Shown here piece after piece: positions 5,586 through 13,736 of a stretch of DNA of 23,021 nt. Within the stretch, counting starts at the first letter, position 1. Each line of letters begins with the position of its first letter. Below the pieces are notes generated by a model that did no database searches, was not told the DNA's origin, and was given only the letters and a program-made list of their open reading frames with translations. Source of the stretch: a virus; the IMG/VR virus record IMGVR_UViG_3300005529_000102, positions 1 through 23,021 of that record. One strand, written 5' to 3'. The position numbers and the translations under genes are program-made.

Positions 5586-8500
5586 ATGAAGCGCAGCCTA
5601 CTTCTCGCGTTTCTAAGCCTTCTACTTCCCCTCACCGCATCGGCCGCCCCGTTCGCTCCCGGCGTCGGAGGCACCGGCACATCGACCGCCCCGAACTACG
5701 GCAAACTGCTCGTCGGCAATGCCGGCGGAACCTATACGCTCACGGCCACCTCGTCGCTTGGCCTACCGGCCTTCTCCGATCTAGCCGGCTACCTGCTCGC
5801 GTCCCAGTTCGGCGCGCAGTTCTACTCGTATTTCCACGGCACAACGACCGACTATCTCACTGAAGGCACCACGAACAAGTACTACACCGACGCCCGCGTT
5901 CAGACGTACCTCGCGACCGTCGACAAGAGCTTCTATTTCAGCACCACGAGCGCGAATGCCTGGAAGTCGCTCAATAACTTCTTCTCGACCACCAGTGCGG
6001 ACCATTGGAAGAGCGCTCGAGACTTCTTCAGCACAACGTCAGCTTCGTACTTCCTAAGCCAGAACCAAGGCGCGGCGTTCTCGACCACGTCGGCCGATGC
6101 GTGGAAGACCAATCGCGACTTTTTCAGCACGACGTCTGCCGAGTACTTCCTATCTCAAAACCAGGGTCCGGCGTTCTCTACGAGCTCGTTCAACTACGCG
6201 CTCTCGATCGTCGATAAAGGCTACTTCTTCAGCACGACCAGCGCGGACTACTGGAAGTCGCAGCGCACGTTCGCCGGCGCATCGACCACGCTGCTCTCCG
6301 ATCGGAATGCATGGTCCGCGCTACAGACATTCAACTACGCATCCTCGACCGCGCTTTCGGGCACCTGGCTTTGCATCGGATCGGATTGCCGCAGCTCCTG
6401 GCCGTCCGCGGGAACCAATGCTTCTTCGACGCTTCTCGGCGATACCAACACGTTCTCGACTGCGGCGACCACGACGTTCTCAAATGGCGTGGCAGTCGGC
6501 AACCTATCCCAGACCGGTTCCGCAACGACGACATTCGCCCGCGGCATAACCCTCGCCGCCGGCTGTTTCGCCATCGCGAACAACTGCATATCTCTCGCGA
6601 ATCTGCCGGGCCAGGTCACGCTTACGAGCCAGGTCACAGGCGCCCTTCCGCTCGCAAATGGCGGCCTTGGTTCCGACGTCTCCGGTTTCGGCACCGGCAT
6701 CTTCGGGCTCATCTCCGGCACGCTCACCGACATCGACACGCTCGGAGAGATAGAGACAGTCGTCGGTTCGCAGAACATCCTGCTCGAGACCGAAATAGAC
6801 GGATGCTCTGAACTCGCTGCCCTCTTCGATGCGGAGACTGGCGGGTGCAATGGTACTTCGGGTCCGGTCTTCCCTGACAGCCCGGTATTCAGCGGCAACG
6901 TCGGCTTCTCCTCGTCGACGCCAGGGGCAACGCTTGCAGTGAATGGGCCGGCGATCGTCGCGGGCACGACGACTGCCACTGTTTTTCTAACCTCTTCCTC
7001 CACGGCTACATCGACCTTCGCGGGCAGCCATTCAGTTCTCAATTTCGCACAGACGGGCACAGCGACATCGACCTTCAATCGCGGCCTGACAATCGCTGCA
7101 GGATGCTTTGCGCTCAACAACGCATGTCTGCTCAGCATCCTTTCCGCTTCATCCCCGCTCACCTTCTCTGCCGGCGCGCTGGGCATCCAGAACGCAGCGG
7201 CAGACGGTTCGACAAAGGGCGCGGCATCGTTCTCCGCTAATGATTTCGACGCCTCGAGCGGAAACATAAGCCTGGACTATACGAACGGGCAGAAAGCATC
7301 GGGATCGCAGCCAGGTTTCCTGTCCTCGGCCGACTACAGCACCTTCAATGCCAAGGCGTCGTTCTCGTACCTATTCCCGAACAATGCGACCGGCACGATC
7401 CTTTCGCTCACAGGCGCCCTTGTCGGTTCTTCGACTGTCGGCAGCCTGAATGCCACGAACACGATCGCTGTCCCTATCTCGGGTATCCTCAAGGGCAACG
7501 GAACCGGGAACGCAGTAGGTGCTGCAGCGAACGGAGCTGATTACACGCTCGTCTCAGCGCAGACATGCTCAGCTGGACAGCACATCTCGGCACTGACCGC
7601 TTCCGGCGGCTCCACATGCTCTTCTGACAGCGCATCTCTCGGCTACACAGCTTGGGGCGGCTCTATCGGTACGACATACGGCACAAGCACTGTCTCATCG
7701 ACTACCCCGATATGGCTCAAAGGCCCGATATACGCCTCTTCGACCCCCGAGAATCCCAGTGTCGTCGATAACTTCACGGCCACGCGCAGCACGACGACGG
7801 CCGCGACCACAAGCGCATTCGCAATTTCGAGCGTCACGTCCGCATTGCACTTGGCGAACAGCACGGGCGGCGTCACTGCGTATTCCGGTACTTCCTGCAC
7901 GAACCAGTTTGTCCGCTCCGTAAACGGCGCGGGTGTCGCGACGTGCAACACGGTATCTCTCACAGCCGACGTAACCGGCACCCTTGGAGTTTCCAACGGC
8001 GGCACCGGCTCCACGACCCTCTCAGGCATCCTCAAGGGCAATGGAACGAGCCAGGTCGCAACCGCAGTGGCCGGCACTGACTACGTCACACCTTCTCAGC
8101 TATTCGCGTATCTGTTCCCAAGCAATGCCACCAGCACGGTCATCGCATTCAGCGCCGGAACTTTGCAGGGTACTTCGACCATTGGCGATCTAACTGCAAC
8201 GAGTTCGTTCAAGCTACCAGTCTCCGGCATCTTGAAGGGCAATGGCGCTTCCACTGCCGTTACCGCTGCCGTAGACGGTACGGACTTCTCGCTCATCACC
8301 GCGCTTACCTGCAGCGCCGGTTCTCATCTTTCGCAAGTCGCAGCAAATGGCGATTTCACGTGCTCCGCCGACACGGCACCCTTTTCCTATCCGTTCCCCA
8401 GCAATGCCACGACGACCGGACTGGGCATCTATGCCTCCTCGACCATAGGCGCAGGCGGTCAAGCGACCGGCCTTACGGTCAGCGGAGGAGCGACCACCAC

Positions 8501-10196
8501 CGGCACGCTTAATGTCGTAAGCACGGGCACATCGACTATCGCAGGCGGTTTGAATGTCGCGGCCATCAACGAGACAGGAAGCGCGACGTCGACCTTCGTA
8601 AACGGCCTCACCGTCAGCAGCGGATGCTTCGCGATAGCGAACAATTGCCTGGGGCTTAACAACCTACCGGGCACTGTTTCGAACTCGCAGCTGGCGAACT
8701 CTTCTCTGACCATCACGGCCAATACACCGCTCACTGGCGGCGGCTCGGTCTCCCTTGGAGGCAGTGTCGGGATTTCGATCCAGCAGGCCAGTGGATCGCA
8801 GAACGGCTACCTCAGCAGCACCGACTGGACGACCTTCAACAACAAGGTTTCCTTCGGTTGGCCGTTTACCTCCACCACTTGGGGAGGCTCGGTCGCCAAC
8901 GCGACCACGACCAACATGCAATTCACAGGGACGATCGCCGCTACATCTACCGCCGGCAATCTCACTGCCGGAACATTCACTGCAACGACGAGTATCACGA
9001 ATAAGAGCGTCACCTCCGCTCTCGTCCTCAATAGCTCGACGGGACTAGAAGGAGCGTATGCCGGCTCTGCTCCCTGCTCAGGAACTCAAGCAGCCTTCTC
9101 AATATCTGCGACAGGCGTAATTACCTGTACGACCGTCTCGACATTCGCATGGCCGTTTACATCGACCACCTGGGGTGGCTCTATTGCCAACTCCACGACA
9201 ACCCTCGTGCGTTTTGACGCTGGTCTCACCTCTGCGACCTCATCTCTAGGACGAGCGACTGTCGGCACGCTAATCGCGACTTCTTCGTTCACGGCCCCTT
9301 ACACCGGACTTCTCCAAGGCAATGGAAGCTCGGCTGTCACAGCCATCACTGACAGCTCCACTGTCGGCCAGGTTCTCCGCGTCACTGGCTCATCCGCCTA
9401 CGCATGGGGCGCTCTGAACCTGGCTAGCTCCAACGCTGTGACCGGCAATTTGCCCATCGGAAACGGAGGCACGAACAGTAACGCTACGCCGTCCACGAAC
9501 GCGCTCATGTACTACAACGGTACAGGCATCGTCGGGACGACCTCGAACCCGCTTTACGTCACGGCGCTCAATTCCGCCTCGCAGTCGACCGCGTCAGGTT
9601 TCGGCACGTCCACTCCCTGGGCTCTGCTTTCCATAAATCCCAATGGAATTACTGGACCCGCGTTCGCCGTCGGTTCCACCAGCGCTACCTACTTCCTCAT
9701 CAACAACGGCGGGAATGTCGGCATCAGCACCACGAGCCCGAAAGCTCTCGTATCCATCAATGCTCCCGCCGGCACTCCATCCTTCATGGTCGGCTCTTCC
9801 ACGCAGACGACTTTCAGTATCGACGACGGCGTAGCCATCTTCTGGGGCAACATCAGCTTCCCGATTGCGTCGTCTTCCGCAGCCGCAGCGACTTACACGG
9901 TGAACTGGTCGCAGGGTTCCACGCAGCGGTTCATCCTCAATCAGAACTCCCAAATAGTCCTCAATAGCACGTCGTCGAACCCGGCAGACGGAGCTTCGTA
10001 CAAGCTGAAGATATGCCAGGACCCGACCGGAGGCCGCACGCTCACGTTCATCACTCCAGGCCAGCTCCGATGGTGGAACGGCACCACATCGATCTCAACA
10101 GCGGCGAATACATGCACCTGGATAGGCATGATCTACGACGCCTTCGCGGGCCACTATGACGTCGTCGCTTCCTCTACCGGAGTGCTTCTGAGATGA
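5586..10196 (+). CDS. Giant secreted repeat protein with fibre-like C-terminus
   Basis: A 1536-aa protein. Residues 1-20 are a signal peptide (MKRSLLLAFLSLLLPLTASA) followed by GVGGTGTSTAP. Residues about 118-224 hold seven or more copies of an FSTTSAxxW or FSTTSAxYFLSQNQG unit. Further on, longer units recur: GCFAIANNC blocks near nt 6553, 7105 and 8620; SGILKGNG blocks with a preceding FPxNAT near 7373 and 8113; and WPFTSTTWGG at 8859 and 9150. Paired Cys suggest disulphides outside the cytoplasm. Near residues 1350-1420 is a GNVGISTTSPKALVSI segment, and the last 110 residues (from TYTVNWSQGS) resemble beta domains at the tips of phage fibres. It may be a receptor-binding fibre that copies host surface proteins, or a lysogen-expressed adhesin. 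Repeats could cause assembly errors. Confidence 0.7.
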   Translation: MKRSLLLAFLSLLLPLTASAAPFAPGVGGTGTSTAPNYGKLLVGNAGGTYTLTATSSLGLPAFSDLAGYLLASQFGAQFYSYFHGTTTDYLTEGTTNKYYTDARVQTYLATVDKSFYFSTTSANAWKSLNNFFSTTSADHWKSARDFFSTTSASYFLSQNQGAAFSTTSADAWKTNRDFFSTTSAEYFLSQNQGPAFSTSSFNYALSIVDKGYFFSTTSADYWKSQRTFAGASTTLLSDRNAWSALQTFNYASSTALSGTWLCIGSDCRSSWPSAGTNASSTLLGDTNTFSTAATTTFSNGVAVGNLSQTGSATTTFARGITLAAGCFAIANNCISLANLPGQVTLTSQVTGALPLANGGLGSDVSGFGTGIFGLISGTLTDIDTLGEIETVVGSQNILLETEIDGCSELAALFDAETGGCNGTSGPVFPDSPVFSGNVGFSSSTPGATLAVNGPAIVAGTTTATVFLTSSSTATSTFAGSHSVLNFAQTGTATSTFNRGLTIAAGCFALNNACLLSILSASSPLTFSAGALGIQNAAADGSTKGAASFSANDFDASSGNISLDYTNGQKASGSQPGFLSSADYSTFNAKASFSYLFPNNATGTILSLTGALVGSSTVGSLNATNTIAVPISGILKGNGTGNAVGAAANGADYTLVSAQTCSAGQHISALTASGGSTCSSDSASLGYTAWGGSIGTTYGTSTVSSTTPIWLKGPIYASSTPENPSVVDNFTATRSTTTAATTSAFAISSVTSALHLANSTGGVTAYSGTSCTNQFVRSVNGAGVATCNTVSLTADVTGTLGVSNGGTGSTTLSGILKGNGTSQVATAVAGTDYVTPSQLFAYLFPSNATSTVIAFSAGTLQGTSTIGDLTATSSFKLPVSGILKGNGASTAVTAAVDGTDFSLITALTCSAGSHLSQVAANGDFTCSADTAPFSYPFPSNATTTGLGIYASSTIGAGGQATGLTVSGGATTTGTLNVVSTGTSTIAGGLNVAAINETGSATSTFVNGLTVSSGCFAIANNCLGLNNLPGTVSNSQLANSSLTITANTPLTGGGSVSLGGSVGISIQQASGSQNGYLSSTDWTTFNNKVSFGWPFTSTTWGGSVANATTTNMQFTGTIAATSTAGNLTAGTFTATTSITNKSVTSALVLNSSTGLEGAYAGSAPCSGTQAAFSISATGVITCTTVSTFAWPFTSTTWGGSIANSTTTLVRFDAGLTSATSSLGRATVGTLIATSSFTAPYTGLLQGNGSSAVTAITDSSTVGQVLRVTGSSAYAWGALNLASSNAVTGNLPIGNGGTNSNATPSTNALMYYNGTGIVGTTSNPLYVTALNSASQSTASGFGTSTPWALLSINPNGITGPAFAVGSTSATYFLINNGGNVGISTTSPKALVSINAPAGTPSFMVGSSTQTTFSIDDGVAIFWGNISFPIASSSAAAATYTVNWSQGSTQRFILNQNSQIVLNSTSSNPADGASYKLKICQDPTGGRTLTFITPGQLRWWNGTTSISTAANTCTWIGMIYDAFAGHYDVVASSTGVLLR
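5938..6255 (+). repeat. Tandem FSTTSA protein-coding repeats
   Basis: Seven or more degenerate in-frame units encode FSTTSA plus a short variable tail (xxW or xYFLSQNQG). The nucleotide copies diverge at third positions while the protein motif is kept, which points to selection on the protein rather than recent duplication. Confidence 0.7.
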
Positions 10197-10197
10197 T

Positions 10198-11439
10198 ATG
10201 CGTCGTGCACTCTTCGCCCTCGCAGCACTCGCCCTTCTCCTTCCGGCAGCCTCTTTCGCTTTCTCCACCGAATGCTCTGGCGGGACCATTACGCGGTCCG
10301 GCGGACAGACGATCCATACATTCACGACCAGCGGCACGCTGGACTGCACCGCTGCCGGCAGCGGCACTGCGAACGTCCTTGTCGTCGCTGGCGGAGGCGG
10401 AGGAGCATCAGGCAACTCCGGCAATAACGACGGCGGTGGAGGAGGAGGAGCCGGCGGCTATCAAGCCAATACTGCGCTCTCCATTTCAGCCAGCTCCTAC
10501 ACGGTCACGGTCGGAGGCGGAGGAAGCCAAGGCACCGCAGGCGGATGCGGGTCCAACGGCACTGATAGCTCGCTCGACGTCCTCCTCAGCGCCACCGGAG
10601 GCGGTAAAGGCGGCTGCTCGGGCACCAATGGAGGAAATGGAGGCAGCGGAGGTGGCGGTGCCAGTACAGGCAGCTCACGCGGTACAGGAACAGGAGGACA
10701 AGGAAACAATGGCGGTTCAGGCGCGACCAACGGTGGCGGTGCTGGTGGCGGCTCCAGCTCTACCGGAGGCGACGGCTCAGGTTCGAACGGCGGCATCGGT
10801 GGAAGCGGAACTGCTAACTCAATCACGGCCTCGTCTGTCACCTATTCATGCGGTGGCGGTGGCGGGGCAAGCGGCCCAAGCTCTACCGGAGGCGCTGCCG
10901 GATGTTCGAACGCAGGCACGGGCGGCGATAGCGGCACTACTGGGGGCAACGGGACTGCGAACACCGGAGGAGGCGGAGGCGGAGGCGGTCGCACGAGCAA
11001 TCAGGCCGGCGGCAATGGAGGAAGCGGAATTGTCGTCGTCTCCTATGGAACGCCCAAGTCCTACAACTACGAGGGACTGTGGTTCGGCGTGCTTTTCGTG
11101 CTTCCGGCTTCGCTCGTCGCTCGACGTCGCGCTAAGACCGCGCTCGCAGGCGCAGCCGTTGCCATCGCTGTAGGCGCAGCTGCGATGCACGGATTTCAGA
11201 AAGAGCGGCCCGACATCGCACCCACGTACTTCGCTCAGATCGACGCAAGCGGCACCGTCCAGCGTGTCATCGTTGCCGACCAGGCGTTCATCGACAGCGG
11301 CAAAGTAGGAGACCCCGCGAGCTGGAAACAGACATATCTTGATGGTCACAAGCGGAAGCGATACGCCGGCCGGGGCTTCAGATACGACAAGTCTGCCGAC
11401 GCCTTCGTCGCCCCGACCAGCACCGCTATAATGAAGTGA
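10198..11439 (+). CDS. Secreted Gly-rich protein with two membrane segments and fibre-type C-domain
   Basis: A 413-aa protein. A signal peptide (MRRALFALAALALLLPAASF, residues 1-22) is followed by a short beta region ending VLVVAGGGG and about 220 residues that are mostly Gly with Ser, Thr and Asn (residues 60-280). Next come a membrane segment (GLWFGVLFVLPASLVA), a basic RRRAK stop-transfer cluster and a second hydrophobic stretch (ALAGAAVAIAVGAAA). The last 75 residues (YFAQIDASGTVQRVIVADQA, then YAGRGFRYDKSADAFVAP) resemble a small domain of cyanophage-type fibre proteins. The start is TGATATG, 1 nt after the previous stop, so translation is coupled. A shadow frame across the Gly region is also open, but that is an effect of base composition. 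Confidence 0.7.
   Translation: MRRALFALAALALLLPAASFAFSTECSGGTITRSGGQTIHTFTTSGTLDCTAAGSGTANVLVVAGGGGGASGNSGNNDGGGGGGAGGYQANTALSISASSYTVTVGGGGSQGTAGGCGSNGTDSSLDVLLSATGGGKGGCSGTNGGNGGSGGGGASTGSSRGTGTGGQGNNGGSGATNGGGAGGGSSSTGGDGSGSNGGIGGSGTANSITASSVTYSCGGGGGASGPSSTGGAAGCSNAGTGGDSGTTGGNGTANTGGGGGGGGRTSNQAGGNGGSGIVVVSYGTPKSYNYEGLWFGVLFVLPASLVARRRAKTALAGAAVAIAVGAAAMHGFQKERPDIAPTYFAQIDASGTVQRVIVADQAFIDSGKVGDPASWKQTYLDGHKRKRYAGRGFRYDKSADAFVAPTSTAIMK
11427..11432 (+). promoter_or_regulatory. Perfect -10 TATAAT before the gene at 11441
   Basis: An exact TATAAT ends 8 nt before ATG 11441, within the last codons of the upstream gene; predicted leader about 2 nt. The best -35 candidate (TTCGTC, 11404-11409) is weak. 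Confidence 0.45.
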
Positions 11440-11440
11440 T

Positions 11441-11698
11441 ATGCTCTACGGCGCTGGTGCTTACGGCTCCCTTCCTTACGGATCTGTGCCGGGCCTTGCG
11501 ATTACGCCGCCGCCGACCATCACCATTCGTTCCGGCAAGCCGGCGACAGTACTGCTGAACACGCCAACGCCGTCACCGCTCTTCACAACCGGATCGCGTC
11601 CCAGTCCCCTAACGTCGGCACGCGGCTTCACCGTGCTACAATCTAGGCAAGGCCGAGTGGCAACGCTTAGCACCGGCTCGAGTACCACCATCGTATGA
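11441..11698 (+). CDS. Small Gly/Tyr and Pro/Thr-rich phage protein
   Basis: An 85-aa protein starting MLYGAGAYGSLPYGS, a Gly-Ala-Tyr-Gly opening that I associate with small structural proteins in fibre regions of phages, followed by a Pro/Thr-rich middle (ITPPPTITIRSGKPA) and a beta-like end. No domain recognised. It starts 1 nt after the previous stop (TGATATG) and its own stop overlaps the next start as ATGA, so it is translationally coupled on both sides. A perfect TATAAT precedes it. Confidence 0.55.
   Translation: MLYGAGAYGSLPYGSVPGLAITPPPTITIRSGKPATVLLNTPTPSPLFTTGSRPSPLTSARGFTVLQSRQGRVATLSTGSSTTIV
11634..11642 (+). promoter_or_regulatory. Extended -10 TGCTACAAT inside the gene at 11441
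   Basis: TGC followed by TACAAT matches an extended -10 element, which can act without a -35 box. It would start a transcript about 45 nt before ATG 11695. The hexamer at the leaderless position (TACCAC, 11683-11688) is weak. Confidence 0.3.
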
Positions 11699-12594
11699 AA
11701 GCTCTATCGGCACCGACCGAAGAATTCATCAAGACAGAAATGGGCGTCCTGGCTGCGAACGCCGATGCCGGCAGTGACGTCGACCTAGTCCTCGAGAACA
11801 ATGACGGCTTGGGGGAGGACGACTTCATCGTCATCGGATACCAGGGCAACGAACTCTGCGAGATGCAGCAAGTCTCTGACACCGACGGAGATACCGGCGT
11901 CGAGGTCGCCACGCTGAAGTTCAACCACAAGAAGGGCGAGCCGGTAGTAAAATTCAGTTTCAACAAGCGCAAGTTCTATGGCGCCACGTCGGCGGACGGT
12001 GAATTTACCGAACTCACTGGCGACGGATCACCGAAGCCCATCCAGGTCGACGACCCGATGGGTACCCTGTTCGAATACACCGGCAGCACGTACACCTACT
12101 TCAAGTCGACATACTTCAATTCCGAAACGAGCGAAGAGACCGACATCGACGACGCTGTGGCTGTGCTCGCGGACGAGAGCGCAAGGTATGCGGATCTGTA
12201 CGCCATCGCGAAGCATGCCGGGCTTGCGGGCAACTCACGCTATTCGCAGTCTTACACGGAGGACAAGCGCAAGCAGGCCGAGAATGAGATCGACAGCGTC
12301 CTCATCGGGCCTTACGTCCTGCCCCTCTCTGAAATTCCGGGCCTCATCCGACGCATCTGCATCCTCCTTGCTGCCGGCTACATCGACTACGAAGAATTCG
12401 GCAAGGAAGGCGAAGGCGTGAAGTGGCTCGCCGAAGCTCGAGCGCTTTTGAAGCAGATCGCGGACGGCCGACAGCGCCTCATCGGCTCCGATAAGACAGA
12501 GCTCGAGCGCAACGAAAAGGTCGACGTGCTCAGCGGCTATCCGAACGACGAGGGCACCGACAAAGCCAAGCACTCGATGGCCGACCGCTTCTAG
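11695..12594 (+). CDS. Head-tail connector-like protein (DUF1320-like C-terminus)
   Basis: A 299-aa protein. The C-terminal third has helices typical of small head-tail connector proteins (PLSEIPGLIRRICILLAAGY, IDYEEFGKEGEGVKWLAEAR and ALLKQIADGRQRL), resembling the DUF1320/Mu gp36 type. The N-terminal half (GSDVDLVLENNDGLGEDDFI and a Lys-rich region) is beta-rich and looks like an additional fused domain. Such proteins dock under the portal and join head to tail. Position at the head of the connector/tail-completion run fits. Its ATG overlaps the previous stop (ATGA). No Shine-Dalgarno. The C-terminal call is firmer than that for the N-terminal half. Confidence 0.6.
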   Translation: MKALSAPTEEFIKTEMGVLAANADAGSDVDLVLENNDGLGEDDFIVIGYQGNELCEMQQVSDTDGDTGVEVATLKFNHKKGEPVVKFSFNKRKFYGATSADGEFTELTGDGSPKPIQVDDPMGTLFEYTGSTYTYFKSTYFNSETSEETDIDDAVAVLADESARYADLYAIAKHAGLAGNSRYSQSYTEDKRKQAENEIDSVLIGPYVLPLSEIPGLIRRICILLAAGYIDYEEFGKEGEGVKWLAEARALLKQIADGRQRLIGSDKTELERNEKVDVLSGYPNDEGTDKAKHSMADRF

Positions 12595-12600
12595 CTATGT

Positions 12601-13053
12601 ATGGGCTTCCAACTGGAATGGAGCATCGAGGGGGAGAAGCAGGTCTCCCGAGTTCTCATCGGTATGGGGTCTGCTTTGAGGGACTACACCCAGCCCTTCA
12701 CGCAGTCCGCGCAATATCTGAAGGAGACCTTCTCCAAGGACGTGTTCGAAACCCAAGGCGCGGCGATTGGGGAGAAGTGGAAACGCCTTTCGCCCTACAC
12801 CGTAGCGCAGAAGGCCCGAAGAGGTTTGCCGCTCGAGCCTCTAGTGGGTTCGGGCAAGATGCGCGATTCATTCGTCACGATCGTCACATCCGAACAGGCA
12901 GTGGTCCGCAACACAGCTCCGTACTTCCCCTTCCATCAGTCGAACAAACCGCGCTCCCGGCTCCCGCGGCGCGTCATGATGAAGATCGGAGAGAACCAGA
13001 AGGAGCAGGTCGTCCGATATTTTCAGGAGTACATCCGCGCTAGCATGCTATGA
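12601..13053 (+). CDS. Phage virion morphogenesis / tail completion protein (Mu gpG-like)
   Basis: A 150-aa protein with the order of motifs seen in the tail-completion family (P2 gpS / Mu gpG): GEKWKRLSPYTVAQKARRGL, then EPLVGSGKMRDSF, then YFPFHQSNKPRSRLPRR, then a C-terminal helix. In family members this protein helps finish and attach the tail. The start is ATG 12601; a second ATG at 12597 is in another frame that gives a composition-driven shadow. The overlap with the next gene is 4 nt (start 13050 within CTATGA). No Shine-Dalgarno. Confidence 0.75.
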   Translation: MGFQLEWSIEGEKQVSRVLIGMGSALRDYTQPFTQSAQYLKETFSKDVFETQGAAIGEKWKRLSPYTVAQKARRGLPLEPLVGSGKMRDSFVTIVTSEQAVVRNTAPYFPFHQSNKPRSRLPRRVMMKIGENQKEQVVRYFQEYIRASML

Positions 13054-13556
13054 GCAAACCCTACTCCGACCCGATCCTGCAGAAGTACATCGACCTCATC
13101 AAGGCGAACTGCGGTGACTTCAAAGCTTTCTATCAGGGTGAACCAGTCCGCATTCCAAACAGCAGTCTTCCGGCCCTTCTCATCTCGAAGCGTCAGACCC
13201 AGGTCGGGCCCCTCAGCAATGCCGAGGACGGACACCAGATGGGGATAACCATCACCGTCATAGTCGACGTCCGGAAGGACCTCAGCACGGAGGAAAGCAT
13301 CCCGGCTGTCACCAACGGCGTCGCTACGCTGTACGACATCATGGAAGGGCGCAATGAAGACTACACCCTAAAAGATGGCTCTATCCTTGACATTCTCAGG
13401 ACCAATCTTCTCGTAGACGACGTCCATCAGCTGCGCACTGACCTCGACAGCGTTACGCGCGTGGACTACGGCACCACGCTGCGCGATCGGCCGGCCGGAG
13501 AATGGTACATCGAGGCGTCTGTGGATTTCGTCTGTACATTCGTACAGGTGCGGTAG
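13050..13556 (+). CDS. Tail terminator-like protein
   Basis: A 168-aa alpha/beta protein starting MSKPYSDPILQKYIDLIKAN. It contains PALLISKRQTQVGPLSNAED and the strand GITITVIVDVRKDL, and it ends in a beta strand (WYIEASVDFVCTFVQVR). The pattern of an N-terminal helix, central strands and a closing strand fits phage tail terminator proteins, which cap the tail tube and bind the head. Its place between the tail-completion gene and the tail tube gene is where a terminator is expected. The start overlaps the upstream stop as ATGA. The assignment relies on order and secondary-structure pattern. Confidence 0.6.
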   Translation: MSKPYSDPILQKYIDLIKANCGDFKAFYQGEPVRIPNSSLPALLISKRQTQVGPLSNAEDGHQMGITITVIVDVRKDLSTEESIPAVTNGVATLYDIMEGRNEDYTLKDGSILDILRTNLLVDDVHQLRTDLDSVTRVDYGTTLRDRPAGEWYIEASVDFVCTFVQVR

Positions 13557-13559
13557 AAT
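13554..13559 (+). promoter_or_regulatory. -10-like TAGAAT for a leaderless start at 13566
   Basis: TAGAAT (5 of 6 matches) overlaps the previous gene's TAG stop and is followed by exactly 6 nt and ATG 13566. Confidence 0.45.
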
Positions 13560-13565
13560 GACCCT

Positions 13566-13730
13566 ATGGCGAAAGGCATCACCGTCATCACCACCCATCA
13601 CAGCGCAATCCACTTCCCGAAGTTCAATTTCACGATCTATCCGGGACAGGCGAAAGAGCTTCCGAAAGAAAAAGAAGCGCAGGAAGCTATTCTCGCATGC
13701 CCGCACATTATCAAGGAGCGCGAACACTAA
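13566..13730 (+). CDS. Small 54-aa phage protein
   Basis: A 54-aa protein: MAKGITVITTHHSAIHFPKF, a short beta segment (NFTIYPGQAKELPKEKEAQE) and a helix ending IIKEREH. It fits tightly between the tail terminator-like and tail tube genes, with 9 nt before and 6 nt after. An ATG at 13558 in another frame gives an Arg-rich protein that overlaps the tail tube gene and is unlikely. Support comes from position, the -10-like TAGAAT exactly 6 nt before the ATG, and T at -1. Function unknown; small genes are often found before phage tail tube genes. Confidence 0.65.
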   Translation: MAKGITVITTHHSAIHFPKFNFTIYPGQAKELPKEKEAQEAILACPHIIKEREH

Positions 13731-13736
13731 TTTTAT

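Noticed and set aside
5938-6255. Possible CRISPR-like array from repeated units
   Set aside because: Units are in-frame protein repeats with diverged third positions and no constant spacer length.
10193-11173. 326-aa open frame overlapping the Gly-rich gene
   Set aside because: It is the GC-rich shadow of a Gly codon run (Ala/Arg/Glu low complexity) with no start signal; the signal-peptide frame is coherent over its whole length.
12597-13043. 148-aa frame starting at ATG 12597
   Set aside because: No family pattern; the 12601 frame shows the tail-completion motifs.
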